64,000 nt of DNA from Cunninghamia lanceolata. Taxonomy: Eukaryota; Streptophyta; Pinopsida; Cupressales; Cupressaceae. Position numbers and translations under genes: made by a program. This document shows positions 44,387 to 55,952 of the stretch, one piece after another (within the stretch, counting starts at the first letter, position 1; each line of letters begins with the position of its first letter). Under the pieces are notes generated by a model that made no database searches, was not told the origin of the DNA, and saw nothing but the letters and a program-made list of their open reading frames with translations. The DNA lies in the NCBI GenBank assembly GCA_027924645.1, contig BSBN01000860.1, positions 2,232,001-2,296,000 on the forward strand, read 5' to 3'.

Positions 44387-45012
44387 TTTCAATCAAATGC
44401 AATTGGAAGGCGTAAAGCCAAATTCGACAACCTTTGCCAGCATCCTCCCTGCCTGTGACAAAATGGGAGATTTGCAACAGGGTATGGACATCCATCTAAG
44501 CATAACAGAAGGGGGTTTTTTGTCAGATATTATAGTTGGAAATGCTCTGGTCGATATTTCTGCAAAACATGGAAGCCTGCACAAGGCACATGAATTGTTT
44601 GACAAAATGACTCAAAGAGATGTCATCTCATGGACGACAATGATTGCAGGGTATGCACAAAATGGATTTGTTGAAAAGGCTTTAGAAACTTTCAAGCAAA
44701 TGCAATTGGAAGGTGTAAAGCCAGACACCACAAACTTCGCTAGCATCCTCCCATGCATGCCTATGACAAAATGGGAGCTTTGGAACAGGGTATGGACATC
44801 CATCTAGGCATAACGGAAGGGGGTTTTTTGGCAGATAATATAGTTGGAAATGCTCTGGTAGACATGTATGCAAACTATGAAAGCGTAGACAAGGCACGTC
44901 AACTGTTGACATAATGCCTCAAAGAAATGTGGTCTCATGGACGGCAATGATAGCAAGGTATGCACAAAATGGATTTGTTGAAAAGGCTTTAGAAACTTTC
45001 AAGCAAATGTAA
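44387..45012 (+). pseudogene. Captured PPR gene fragment (PLS-type)
   Basis: Two direct copies of a 303-bp (101-codon) PPR triplet, the second beginning near 44700. Motifs: QLEGVKPNSTTFASILPAC, GMDIHLSITEGGFLSDIIVG, NALVDISAKHGSLHKAHELF and DVISWTTMIAGYAQNGF, which are canonical for PLS-class plant PPR proteins that act in organelle RNA editing and processing. Copy 1 is open for 136 codons; copy 2 is frameshifted near 44750 and 44908 and stops at QM-TAA. There is no start, transit peptide or DYW domain. The fragment sits 0.4 kb from the right TIR, so it was carried as cargo. Confidence 0.85.
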
Positions 45013-45184
45013 TTGGGAGAAAATGATCTATATACCTAGAGGGTGGCTGGCTGGAAGGTGGTGACATTCAACTGATGGGGAGCTCCTAGGGTCCTCCTGG
45101 GGTTCAAGTCACTCTCCTATGGGTTCGACAACACTAAAACTATAAAAAATGACAGTTAAAACACTTTTAAAAAAACCCTAAATA

Positions 45185-45362
45185 GGGGTGTTCGATTGAA
45201 CACCTATTCGATCAAACCACCCAATTTATTAATAAAATAATAGGTCACCTGGGGGTTTGATCAAACCCTTCAATGACCTACGCTTATGTAGTGTTCGATC
45301 GAATGGGGGGTTCGTTCGAACCCATTTTATGGTTTGATTGAACACCCCATTCGATCAAACCT
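45185..45362. promoter_or_regulatory. Right subterminal palindromic motifs
   Basis: TTCGATTGAACACC, TTCGATCAAACC, GGTTTGATCAAACCC, TTCGATCGAATGGGG, GGTTCGTTCGAACCC and GGTTTGATTGAACACC follow one another. Reversed, they share AACCCCCCAT-type blocks with the left cluster at 28446-28500. Likely transposase binding sites. Confidence 0.5.
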
Positions 45363-45409
45363 AGTCTTTTTTTTTGGAGGCACGGGCAATTTTGTGTCGT
45401 CAATGCAAT

Positions 45410-45435
45410 TGTAACCCACTATTGTGGGATCACCC
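45410..45435 (-). repeat. Right terminal inverted repeat
   Basis: TGTAACCCACTATTGTGGGATCACCC; its reverse complement matches the left TIR at 24 of 26 bases. It is followed by CTCT (45436-45439). Confidence 0.85.
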
Positions 45436-45439
45436 CTCT

Positions 45440-45606
45440 TATTGTCTCTGTCATAGGGTTACATACTGAACTAAAATTTCTGATGAACTTCCAATAGAAA
45501 CTAGCTAATCCATGAAATGATTTGACTTCTCCAATGCTCTCCGATGTAGGCCATTCAATAATTGCTCTTACTTTCTCAGGGTCCATCTTCAATCCTTCCG
45601 TAGAAA
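45440..45606 (-). pseudogene. Chromovirus RT connection fragment between the two inserts
   Basis: Reads TEGLKMDPEKVRAIIEWP then SIGEVKSFHGLASFYWKF and FSSVCNPMTETIRG, the standard end of a Ty3/gypsy RT. Its upstream partner ends in FVIS at 50877 and its downstream partner resumes [10 protein letters not shown] at 27650, which confirms both nested insertions. Confidence 0.93.
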
Positions 45607-46971
45607 TGATGGAATGGTCTCATACTCTAGTGGTCTGATACCACATGATGGATTAAAATTTCACACTTTTCCAAATCACAATCGGCTTTACCAGGTATCT
45701 AAATAGATTTCTACAACTTGTTGTCCAAAAGGTAACAGGAACTATCGTGTAAAACACTATTGACAGGCTATCACCACTATAAATTTAAGTTTAGTTCAAG
45801 CAAGCTACAAGAGCTATCATCACTCAAGCTACAAAAACATAATGAACATGAATTTAATCTTTCATTCCATTCAGCCAAATCGGCCACTATTACAAAACAT
45901 CACAAACTATGCAAAATCACATCCACACAATGTATCGATCCACATGATGGACCGTCAATCACTTATCTTCTTCGTTATGCTCCTCACCTAACTCAGCTTC
46001 TAACTAGCTTTTAACTCTTGCTCTTTATTTCAACTATTTGGCCTTTGGTCACATTTGATTTCTTCACTATTCAGCCTTCTTCCCTAACCGCGCCCGCTTC
46101 ACAAAGATGCTCTATCTTTTTACTGCCCACGACGACCTTTCCTGATTTTCCTGGCTATTCCTTATGACTTCTCACTGCCCAACTCCTCTTATTCTATTTG
46201 GCCTTGATCCTTTGACCTTCCAAATCTATGTTGTGCTCCCTTTCTCAACTTTCACTTCTACGGCCTCTATTCCTTTCTTCTTGGCTGATATGCTCTCCTC
46301 TGAGCAATGTCTTCAACTGTCTCATTTTCCTATTTCAGCCTGCAAAACTATCAGCCTTCCAAATCTAATTTGGCTGCTTACACCCACTGGCCTCTTGACT
46401 GAATGATCTCTATCTATTCCTTCGACTCGATTATTGGCCTTTTTTGGCCTTCTTACTACATTGACCCTCCTATCTTCTTTTTTGGCCATTCTCCTCGCTT
46501 CTATCTTTGGGAAGCCATATCTTTTATTGCCACCCTCGACTCTTGACAACGAACATGCCCTTGATGCCTCAGCAACCGTGCCAAGATGCTGTCGTTACTA
46601 ACTGGACTCATTCTGCATCCGTTTTCTTATGATTACCCACTGCCTCACCATATTCGACCATCCCTCTTCCTTTTATAACTGACTCATCGGTCATAAGATA
46701 CGTAACAGTCAATATCATCTATCTCTAGCGATAGGAGCTAACTTTTGCCTTACAAATGACAAGTGAGTTATTGATTGGTGACTGGATTCTTTTTACTAAG
46801 CATCGACAGGAACTGATCTTGACATTGAAAGCGACAGGAGGATAAAATGAAATGCGACAGGAGGCTACACCAAGACACCTCTGAATCATCAAACCAACAA
46901 ACACCACCAAAGCCCAAAACTGAAACAAAAATTCAAACCAAAATTGGATGGAGAGTGATGCCCCTGCATCA
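45607..46971 (-). repeat. 3' LTR of the nested non-autonomous element
   Basis: 1365 bp; plus-strand start TGATGGAATGGTCTCATAC, end CCCCTGCATCA. It is shorter than its partner because the partner holds an extra stretch near 50465-50550. Confidence 0.9.
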
Positions 46972-47030
46972 GACTCCCCAAGGAACAAAAGAATGTGCTC
47001 CTGCACATGTGTTATTTCTACAAACTTAAC

Positions 47031-49250
47031 TCATATCTTCTTCTGCTTCTTCCACAATCTTTCTGGTTCGTCCACCACATCCTTCCAACTTCGTTGTGCA
47101 TCACTGAGTGCTACTCTCACATGACTGTCTACATCACTTATGGTCCACCTCCAATCTCTAATTCTCCTTTCATCCACCCTAAACATATCATAAACAAATG
47201 GAAAAATTTCAACATCACCCATTGCATCATAAACACTTACCATTCCTATATCATACTCAATATGTTCAGCTAACATATAGTTCAACCACTCTTCCTCTAT
47301 GGCCATCTGCCGCAACAAAATATCTTCATCCTCATGACTTATCGCATTCCTCTCAAAATCTCCTATACTTATCCCTACAACAACTTTTGGAACACTATCT
47401 TCCATCTCCTTTGCTCTCCCACTTATTCTCAAACCCTCAATCTTTTCATTCCACTCTCGCTCAATGGCTACAAATTGTCTCCACAAATCCTCTTCAGTGT
47501 TCTCTATGGCTGCTCCTTCTAACTCTATTGCCACATCATCTTCATTCTTCTTTTGTTTTCCTTCTTCCTCTAGAACTATGGCTGCTCCACCATCATTCTC
47601 TTCATCTGCAGCTGCTCTCTTGTCCAAATATGCATCTTCATGTTTTGTACCATATGCAACTGTTGTCCTCTAGTTATCTTCAACTCTTCCAACCAACTAT
47701 TCCTCTTCTCTGGCATGCTTCCTACTGCACCTTTCAATCTACCTTTGTTCATCTCTTTTCTTTTTTTGATGTTTACTCCTCCTTATTTCTTTCTCATCCA
47801 TAAGCCTCCACATTTTCATCTCATACTCATTCATCTTCCAATCATCAACATTGGCAACTTCCTTAAAATTATAAATTTCATTCAAAGCCTCATAACCATC
47901 ATCAAACTCAAATTGCCCTTCTGGCACTTTGCTTAACTCCTCCCTATCTTTTCCAAAAAAATCAAAAATATAATTAATTAACTAAGCTTGTTTACCTTTT
48001 ATAACATATGTGGCCTTTTTCAACTACTGCCACTCTAGTGCCTCCATTTTCTTCTCATTAGGTTCCTTCACAGGCTCTTTGCCAACATCTTCCTTTACAA
48101 CCTCCACTCTTTTATCAACATCATTTATTGTAGCTCCCCTTGTCTTCTCTGCTGTTATACTCTTTGCTCTCCATACTTTGTTTGCTTCAACCTTAGGCTA
48201 ACCTCTTCTCATTGTTGCACTCGTGCTTCTCATTCCTTGCTTTGTTTTCAGCCTCCAATCATCTTCCCTGGGCCTCCTTGCTGGCCACTTCATCTTCAAA
48301 TCTGATTGTCTCTTGTTCATCAGCATACCCCTCATTCTTTGCATTGGCTTGTCATCATAAACATAATTGAAAACAACATTCTTCCTATATTCCAACTGTT
48401 GCACTTCATCCATCTTTCTCTTTTGCCAACATGGGGCTATGTACCCATGATCCACCCATTTTCTCTTCTCACAAACTTGTCCATCTATATTCACACTTCT
48501 ATGCACATGATTAAAACTAACATTACAATCTCCATTTACAGAACAAAAATTAGTATTGCAATCTTCCCTTACCTGCTACCCTAATTTATTCTCTTCATTA
48601 GCTTCTTCAATGTCCATCTCTTCTTCTACATGAGCAACTTGTGCTGCATTTGCAACTTCTTCCAAGGCATCATAGAATTCAGGGGCTATCTTTTTATCTT
48701 CATCTTCTAACCGGAGATCCTTAGCTTCATGCTCCTCTTCATTTTTAGGCACTTTGCAATGTACCTCTGTTGTAAACTCTTCTATACACTCTACTGCAAT
48801 CAACATTCTCTCGTTCTCATCTTCCACTCGCTCTTCGGGAGCTATTCTTGCTCCATCTCTTATTTTCTTTAAGGTCTCATTCTTGACCTTCTCTATTGCA
48901 TTCTTCATCCCTGCATACACAGCTACAAACATAACATTAATCAACAAAATAAGAGACCACAATGTCTCCCTTAGTGTCTTTCTTAGGGACACTCTTCTCT
49001 CTTCATTTCACTTGTCCACAAGTGTTGCTTGTGGCACTTCTTCCTCTTCCTCTCTTCTTTCTTTGAAGTCCTCCAATATGAGAATTCCTTTGATCTCATT
49101 AAGTCCATGTTGCTCAATAGGCAACTCTCTGCTGTCCCAAACTCTCTGGGATCCTCTCATACTCTTGTCTTTTCCTCTTAAGGCTTCTATATTCTTCCTT
49201 TTCCTCTTCTCAACTATCTCCATTACAGGCCACTTCACTTTTCTCATCAT
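47031..49250 (-). pseudogene. Charged gag-like ORF of the nested element, interrupted
   Basis: Minus-strand open pieces 49250-49008, 48992-48576, 48506-48198, 47927-47739 and 47627-47031 follow one another. They are rich in Glu and Lys with likely coiled-coil stretches (VEKRKRKNIEALRGKDK, FKERREEEEE, LEDEDKKIAPEFYDALEEV, DLWRQFVAIEREWNEKIEG), plus WPVMEIVEKRKRK and Trp-rich ends (DWRWTISD, SWKDVVDEP). No zinc knuckle or pol domain. The plus-strand ORFs over this span are low-complexity antisense shadows. It may be an RNA-binding structural protein of the element; function inferred only from position. Confidence 0.5.
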
Positions 49251-49448
49251 TGGCCATACCCAAAAATATTCTTGGCTACTTTCTTCAAGCCATTCTACCT
49301 TGTAATCATGTACTCTTTTAAGTCTCTTTTCAATGCTGCCAGCTCTCTTTCAAAATCTGTATTTTGCTTCTTCATGTTTTCCTAGCTAAGTTGTCTCACT
49401 TCGGTGATCTACTCAGCACTCAAAATCTTTTGTGCTCTAATACCAATC

Positions 49449-50871
49449 TGATGGCATAGTCTCATACTCTAGTGGTCTAATACCACATGATGGATTAAAA
49501 TTTCACACTTTCCCAAATCACAATCGGCTTTACCAGGCATCCAAATAGATTTCTACAACTTGCTGTCCAAAAGGTAACAAGAACTATCATGTAAAACACT
49601 ATTGATAGGCTATCAACACTATAAATTTAAGTTTAGTTCAAGCAAGCTACAGGAGCTATCATCACTCAAGCTACAGAAACATAATGAACATGAATTTAAT
49701 CTTTCATTCCATTCAGCCAAATCAGCCACTATTACAAAACATCACAAACTATGCAAAATCACATCCACACAATGTATCGATCCACATGTTGGACTGTCAA
49801 TCACTTATCTACTTTGTTCTGCTCCTCACCTAACTCAGCTTCTAACTGACTTTTAACTCCTGCTCTTTATTTCAACTATTTGGCCTTTGGTCACATTCAA
49901 TTTCTTCACTATTCAGCTTTCTTCCCTAACTGCGCCCTCTTCATAGAGATGCTCTATCTTTTTACTGCCCACGAAGGCCTTTCCTGATTCCTGGTCATTC
50001 CTCATGACTTCTCACTGCCTGACTCCTCTTGTTCTATTTGGCCTTCCAAATCTATGATGTGCTCACTGTCTCAGCTTTAACTTCTACGACCTCTATTCCT
50101 TTCTTCCTAGCTGACATCCTCTCCTCTGAGCAATGTCTTCAACTGTCTCATTTTCCTATTTCAGCCTGCAAAACTATCGGCCTTCCACATCTAATTTGGT
50201 TGCTTACACCCACTGGCCTCTTGACTGAATGATCTCTATCTATTCCTTCGACTCGATTATTGGCCTTTTTTGGCCTTCTTACTGCATCGGCCCTCCTATC
50301 TTCTTTTCCGGTCGTTCTCCTCGCTTCTATCTTTGGGAAGCCATATCTTTTATTGCCACCCTCGACTCTTGATAGCAAACATGCCCTTGATGCCTCAACA
50401 ACCGTGCTAAGATGCTGTCGTTACTAACTGGACTCATCCTGCATCCGTTTTCTTATGATTGCCCTTTCAGGTCTGCCTCACGACTGCCATGACTTATTCT
50501 ATAACCATTAACAAGATTCTTTTCTGCTTCTGTAATTCTGCCATGTTCACCATATTTGACCCTCCCTCTTCCTTTTGTAACTGACTCATCGATCAGAAGA
50601 TACGTAATTGTCAATACCATCTGCCTTTGGTGACATGAGCTAACTTTTGCCTTACAAATGACAGGTGAGTTACTGATTGGCAACTGAATTCTTCTTACTA
50701 ACCGTCAACAAGACTGATCTCGACATTGAAAGCGACATGAGGATAAAATGAAATGTAACAGGAGGCTACCAAGACACCTCTTAATCCTCAAACCAACAAA
50801 ACACCACCGAAGCCCAAAACTGAAACGAAAATTCAAACCAGAATTGGATGGAGAGCAATGCCCCTGCATCA
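49449..50871 (-). repeat. 5' LTR of the nested non-autonomous element
   Basis: 1423 bp; plus-strand start TGATGGCATAGTCTCATAC, end CCCCTGCATCA, with the PBS abutting at 49434-49445. Confidence 0.9.
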
Positions 50872-50876
50872 AGAAA

Positions 50877-53343
50877 TCACAAATGTCAAGTATACCAATT
50901 CTTCCTTCATGAAACTACACTTCTTGATGTTTATCAACAATTTCTCTTCTCTCAATCTCTGTAATACTTGTCTTAGGTGCCACAAATGTTCTTCCTTTGT
51001 CTTACTGAAAATCAGAATATCATCCAAATATACAATAACAAAATTACTGAAGAATTTCTTCAAAACTTCATTCATCAATCTCATGAAAGTTCTCGGTGCA
51101 TTTGTCAGTCCAAAAGGCATCACTAACCACTCATACAATTCCTCATTTGTCTTAAAAGTAGTCTTCCATTCATCTCCTTCTCTGATTCTGATATGATGGT
51201 ATCCACTCTTCAAGTCTATCTTTGTGAAATATTTTGCTCCACTGAAACAATCCATAATATCTCCGTCCTAGGTAAAGGAAATCTATACTTAATAGTGATC
51301 TTGTTTATTGCTCTAGAGTCTATACACATTCTCCATCCTTCTTCGGTGCTAACACTGCAGGTACTACACAAGGGCTCAAACTTTCTCTGATCAAACCTTT
51401 CCTCAAAAACTCATGTATCTGTCTATTCAATTCTTCATTCTCTGCTGGTGTCATTCTATGTGCTACTTTATTAGGCAAACTAGCTTTCGGTATAAGATCC
51501 ATGTGATGACTAATACTCCTGATTGGTGACAATCCTTCAGGTAGATTGTCTGATATGATGTCTTCATACTCTGTCACTAACTCAGTTATCTCCTACGGTT
51601 GTGATTCTTCAGTCTCTGTCTTTAGGGTTTTAGGCTTCTTAGGGATCAAAACATAACACATATTCTCATGTCTCAAACCATCCAGAAATTTTCTTCCATC
51701 TACCAAACAAATTCTAGCATTCCCACATACTTCACTCTTAGGACCATCTTCTAAAGGGATCAAAGTAATTCTCTTTCCATTTGATGTTATAGTATATGTA
51801 TTCTTTCTCCCATCATGTATAGCTTTCCTATCATATTGCCAAGGTCTACCCAACAAAATATGACATACATCCATAGGCATAATATCACACAATACTTCAT
51901 CATGATAAGATCCAATATGAAATTTCACCAAACATTATTCACTCACCAGTACCTTATGATCATCCTGAATCCATGCTATCTGATATGTCTTAGGGTGTTT
52001 CAATCTTTCCAACTTCAGCTTAGTCACCATCTCCTTTGAAACCAAATTATCTAAATTACCACTATCAATTACAATCTTACAACATTTACCTCTTGATTTA
52101 CATTTGGTTTTGAACAACCTTTTCCTCTGCGGTGGTTCTTCATTTCTCTCTACTTGAAATAGTGCTCTCCTCATGACAAGTTATTCTCCTTTCTCAGGTT
52201 TACCAACTGAACTAGGTGATCCAATAGGTTCTTCTACATAGGCTGCTCTTCCACTGTTCTCTGTCCTCTTGCTTGTACTCCCTTGATTACATTCAAATGC
52301 TATATGTCCTTCACCTCCACATTTAAAATAGATTCCTCTGAATGTTCTCCTATCAGGTCCTCTTCCTTCTCTTCTGTATCCTTCATTCCGGTATGAACTA
52401 GGGTTTCCTCTACGGTAGAAAGTTCTATCATATCTCCGTATGCATTGTTATCTCTGTCTTCCTTCTCGAATGTGTTCTCCTATCTATTCGGCTCCGCATA
52501 TGATCTCTCTCCTCTGGAAAATGTTCTACCTCTTTAAAATTTTCCTCCTCTGCCTCTTTGTCTCTGATCATGCCTCTTGTTCAACTTTTCTTCAACTTTC
52601 AGGGCAAATTGATATGCTTCTTCCAATGTTGTCATCCTCACCAAACTCAGTTCTTCTTGAATGTTCAATCTCAGTCCATTGATGTATCTAGCTACTTTAT
52701 CCTTGCTTGCATCACTATGTCCTATCCTTATGATCATCTTATGAAATTCTTCAGTGTATTCCTTCACAGATTTCTCCTTTTGTCTCAGGTTTTGCAATCT
52801 CTTCAACAGTTCCAACTCATAGTCAGCAGGTATAAACTGATTCTTCAATTTTGTTACCATTCTATCCCACTTTGTAATCTTTTCTTTTCCTCTTCTATTT
52901 CTATCCAACTGAACTTCTTTCCACCATATAGTAGCATGTCCTTTCAACTTTGTCTTTACAAATTTCACCTTCTCCGGATCTTCAATTTCTTCATACTCAA
53001 AGTATTCTTCTAGGTCATTTATCCAATCAATCAACTCCTCAAGATTCAAATTGCTAGTATAGTTTGGTACATCAACTCTAGGTCTTTTCCCAATCTTTGA
53101 AATAGCTCACAACATCTTGACTTGATCCGATTCTTCTTCTTCTGCTCCTAGGGTTTCACCATTTTGATCAATGGATTGAAATTCTTCATCATCATCACTT
53201 TCAACATTAGGTCAAGGTGTTAGTCCTCTTCTTTGATCTTCTTCAACAACATCCAATAAAACTCGCATTGTTTTCATCATCTCCATCATCTCATCCATTC
53301 TTCCATCCATAGTACCAACAACAGGTATTCTCCTCGGCGACAT
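50877..53343 (-). pseudogene. Chromovirus gag - protease - RT part of the polyprotein
   Basis: Starts ATG 53341-53343 (MSPRRIPVVG), about 190 bases after the PBS. Order: acidic N-terminal leader; gag core (NLEELIDWINDLEEYF ... TIWWKEVQLDR ... YINGLRLNIQEEL) 53060-52540; zinc knuckle near 52330 reading Y-x2-C-x4-H-x4-C, first Cys replaced by Tyr; protease with IVIDSGNLDNLVS near 52060 and ILLGRPWQYD near 51840; RT with [27 protein letters not shown] and YLDD at 51019-51030. Stops: TGA after LTP and KML, TAA after KF, KGE and VSE, TAG after SQP. Interrupted at 50872 by the nested LTR element. Confidence 0.9.
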
Positions 53344-53541
53344 ACTTCCTTAGATCAAGTGTAACTACCTCAAATTCGGCAATCGGGCTACAAGGTGACA
53401 ACTGCCTCACAATCAGCGATTGGTTGACAACACAAGTAGTCTGCCTCAGATTCGACGATCTACTCACAACAAGATCTTACGAAATTCCTTCACCAACTTC
53501 GCTCCCAAAGATTCAAACTTCGCTCCCAAAGATTCAAACTT

Positions 53542-53554
53542 CACTCTGATACCA
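53542..53554 (-). other. Chromovirus primer-binding site (initiator Met type)
   Basis: The reverse complement is TGGTATCAGAGTG, complementary to the 3' end of initiator-Met tRNA, two bases from the 5' LTR. A 21-bp unit (CTTCGCTCCCAAAGATTCAAA) is tandemly duplicated just beyond it. Confidence 0.85.
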
Positions 53555-53556
53555 CT

Positions 53557-54388
53557 TGGTGAAGTCACGGTTAGGAGGGTCCACAAAGTGAACTATCTAG
53601 GCCATGCAGCTAGAGTAAACACAACAGAAACAACTCAAAGATATAAAACAAATGTAGGTTCAGTCATTCAATATATCATAGATTCAAAATACAAACTGGC
53701 CGACAACATGCAGGCTTACAGTTTTGATTTCACAGTTACAAAATATGCACAAGATATAGCTTTGAAGCTCCTTTGCAAAGAATTCAAACTATCGAACTTA
53801 GAATCATTAATCACTAACAACGACTACTTTCCTAGGCATCTATTACATCAATAAATATCATCTCCAGAACATAAGATTCCTCCATATCTGCCAAGGAAGA
53901 TCACAAACTCCAATGAAGAGCTGTAACGTGTGTACATGGATAGGTCAGACCTAATCATGTAGAACTCCTTCGCAAATGAATGGAATGGTGTGTGGATCTT
54001 AGGGAAGGTTGGCCATGATCCAAACAACATTGAATGATGTGTCATTTAGCTCTGCAAGTTGTGAAATGCTCTGCAAGTCTTCTCCTTTAGCTGATTGTCT
54101 GAGACTGTCAGGATGCTCTGTTTTGAGAAAACAATCGATCTTCTGATAGCGATATCTTTCCGGTACTTGATCCAAATGATCTAAATTTTGGATATGATGT
54201 GCATTAATGTGTCTAGATGCTAAGTCCAACTTCACAAGGTCTGAAATGGAATTACGACAGAATGCAGACCAAAATATAGAAACTGCTACTGACTGAACTG
54301 AACTGGAAAATGAAAAGAAACAAACTGAAATGCAAATATTTTTGGTTGATGCAAGATTGCTCTTGAACCAGGGATGCTCCTGCATCAA
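53557..54388 (-). repeat. Chromovirus 5' LTR
   Basis: 832 bp; plus-strand start TGGTGAAGTCACGG, end CTCCTGCATCA, followed by the TSD ATATT (54389-54393). Confidence 0.92.
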
Positions 54389-54393
54389 TATTG

Positions 54394-55585
54394 ATCAAAT
54401 AATCTATTGTTTTTGTTAGCCTTTCCTCTTCAAACAAGGTAGTCAAGGAGTCAACATTTAAAATATCAATGTAATTGAGCTAGATATCTTTGTAAGCTGA
54501 ACATTCTATGATGTAGGGCCATTCTATTTACACTAACCCCAAAGCAAAAACAACATATTCTATCTGTTTACTCTTCTTTACGCATTGTCCACTTTCTGGT
54601 CTCACACCTAAGATGATTGGAGCTAGTCCTTAACTGAGCTATTAACATTTTTACTTTCCATTTTATTTCCACTCCTATATAATCCTTTTGCTCATGGTCA
54701 CATGTAGGATTGAAATGTTTGACATAGTATTCTCTTTTTCCCCTGTGTTGCTTTGACCACATGGTCGCCTTGACTTTCTCTCTCACACATCTTTTGATTT
54801 CCACATTGGCGTTTGGACACTCCTACATGCTAATATCCCATTTACTTATCCACTTGGCATTTTGTTTCATCCACACGCTCTTCCTTCTATCTAACTTTTC
54901 CTCTGCTATTATTTTGGGCCAATGGTGCATCTCCATGCTCTCTATTCTCTTTAAGTAACTTAACATTTAGATCATAGCCGATACCTCCAATGGAAAGGCA
55001 CCAGCCTCAGCTAAAACGATCTCATACGGAACCAAAGTTTTTGTTTCAAAACTACTTGTGATTAGATGTTTTTGTAACCTCTCTATTTGCCCCATTTTAG
55101 TGTTGACATGTTTCTACCCCAAACTTTACACTCACATAACACTATTAGCATGACAAGCAATCCAAATAGAGTATTCTTAGTTTTCCAATCCCATAATTCA
55201 ACTTTCCTGCATCTATTTTGCAATAGGTATAAAACTTTCCATCCCCCTTATATCCTTTTTGTCCTACAACTCTCCTAAAAGAGTTTGCTGTAAAAATCTA
55301 GGCCAAGATATTTATATTCATTTACCACTTACAAAGGACTTTCTTCAAATATGAAGTTTATTAGTTTCTTCTTTCTTCTGAAGGTAAAGATCAGGGCCTT
55401 AGTTTCGCTGATATTCACTTACATCCCTACCTCCTCACAAAACAATTCTAAAACTCTCAAGTGCTCCCTCAATCATGTGCTATTTTTACCATTAAAATAA
55501 GGTCATCTTTAAATTAATCAACAAAGATCCAAAACTGAAGTGACAAAGTCTACTGTCCTATAGACTATGTCTGGCCGGGGTTAAA
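54394..55585 (-). pseudogene. LINE (non-LTR retrotransposon) reverse transcriptase remnant, main piece
   Basis: Minus-strand motifs in order: FKDDLILMVK (degenerate YADD box) near 55500, HVNTKMGQIERLQKHLI and VLAEAGAFPL near 55000-55100 (typical LINE thumb region), REYYVKHFNPTCDHEQKDYIG near 54680, and CETRKWTMRKEE with an RICCFCFGV tail near 54560, the Cys-rich end of plant LINE ORF2. Many stops and shifts; 5' truncated near 55585, as is usual for LINEs. The chromovirus later split its 3' part off to 24600-24840. Confidence 0.7.
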
Positions 55586-55614
55586 AATCTTTTATCCTAT
55601 TCTATACCCTACTG

Positions 55615-55952
55615 ATGGAAACCCATCTCCTCAACTCGTTTCTTCCCCGGTTGCAGTCTCCTCATTCCGATCCGAGGGGGACAAATATTGCAAGGAATCC
55701 AAATTCTGGCCTTACCCATATATATCCTCAACATAATTCATTGTCACATCGTGAGTTTCACCGTGCTGCTAGACATTTTGCTCCGCTTCAAGAAAATTAC
55801 AAAGTGAAATCTGCGAATCCTTGCAATCCCACATTAATAAGAGCTTCAATGGACAGTGAGAAAGAAGCGGATATAATTGGGCATTCCCAGGCAGAGCCCC
55901 CATCCATGAAGGTTCTATTTGTCGAGATGGGTGTTGGCTACGATCAGCACGG
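55615..55952 (+). CDS. Lin0512-family protein, exon 1
   Basis: The first exon of the only convincing host gene. From ATG 55615 about 97 residues rich in Ser, Arg, His and Pro and poor in acid precede the conserved start MKVLFVEMGVGYDQHG; this leader could be an organelle transit peptide. Internal ATGs at 55850 (MDSEKEADIIG) and 55906 (MKVLFVEMG) are alternative starts. The VLFVEMGVGYDQHG motif is the N-terminal signature of the Lin0512 family, small conserved proteins of unknown biochemical function in bacteria and plants. The exon ends CACGG/GTAGGC in phase 2 and joins exon 2 (G-Q-D-I-T) without a frame break. No stops or shifts. The 5' flank is LINE debris, so the promoter is compact or derived from it. 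Confidence 0.85.

Larger units (their letters stand above)
45607..50871 (-). mobile_element. Non-autonomous LTR retrotransposon nested in the chromovirus RT
   Basis: LTRs 45607-46971 and 49449-50871, TSD AGAAA at 45602-45606 and 50872-50876. On the minus strand the LTR runs TGATGCAGGGGCATC to CCATCA. The PBS is TGGTATTAGAGC (49434-49445) with a 3-base spacer. The internal region is only 2477 bp and holds a charged ORF without protease, RT or integrase. Its first 15 LTR bases match those of the surrounding chromovirus at 14 positions and both use an initiator-Met-type PBS, so the chromovirus family is a candidate helper. Confidence 0.9.

Noticed and set aside
45637..45655. CTAGTGGTCTGATACCACATGATGG as PBS plus start of the nested LTR
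   Set aside because: The same sequence lies inside both LTRs; similarity extends further left and the AGAAA duplications place the true ends at 45607 and 50871.
47198..47803. 201-codon plus-strand ORF
   Set aside because: Antisense to the charged minus-strand ORF of the nested retroelement; low-complexity His/Leu/Ser composition is typical of a shadow frame.
52558..53013. 151-codon plus-strand ORF
   Set aside because: Antisense shadow of the well-supported chromovirus gag on the minus strand.
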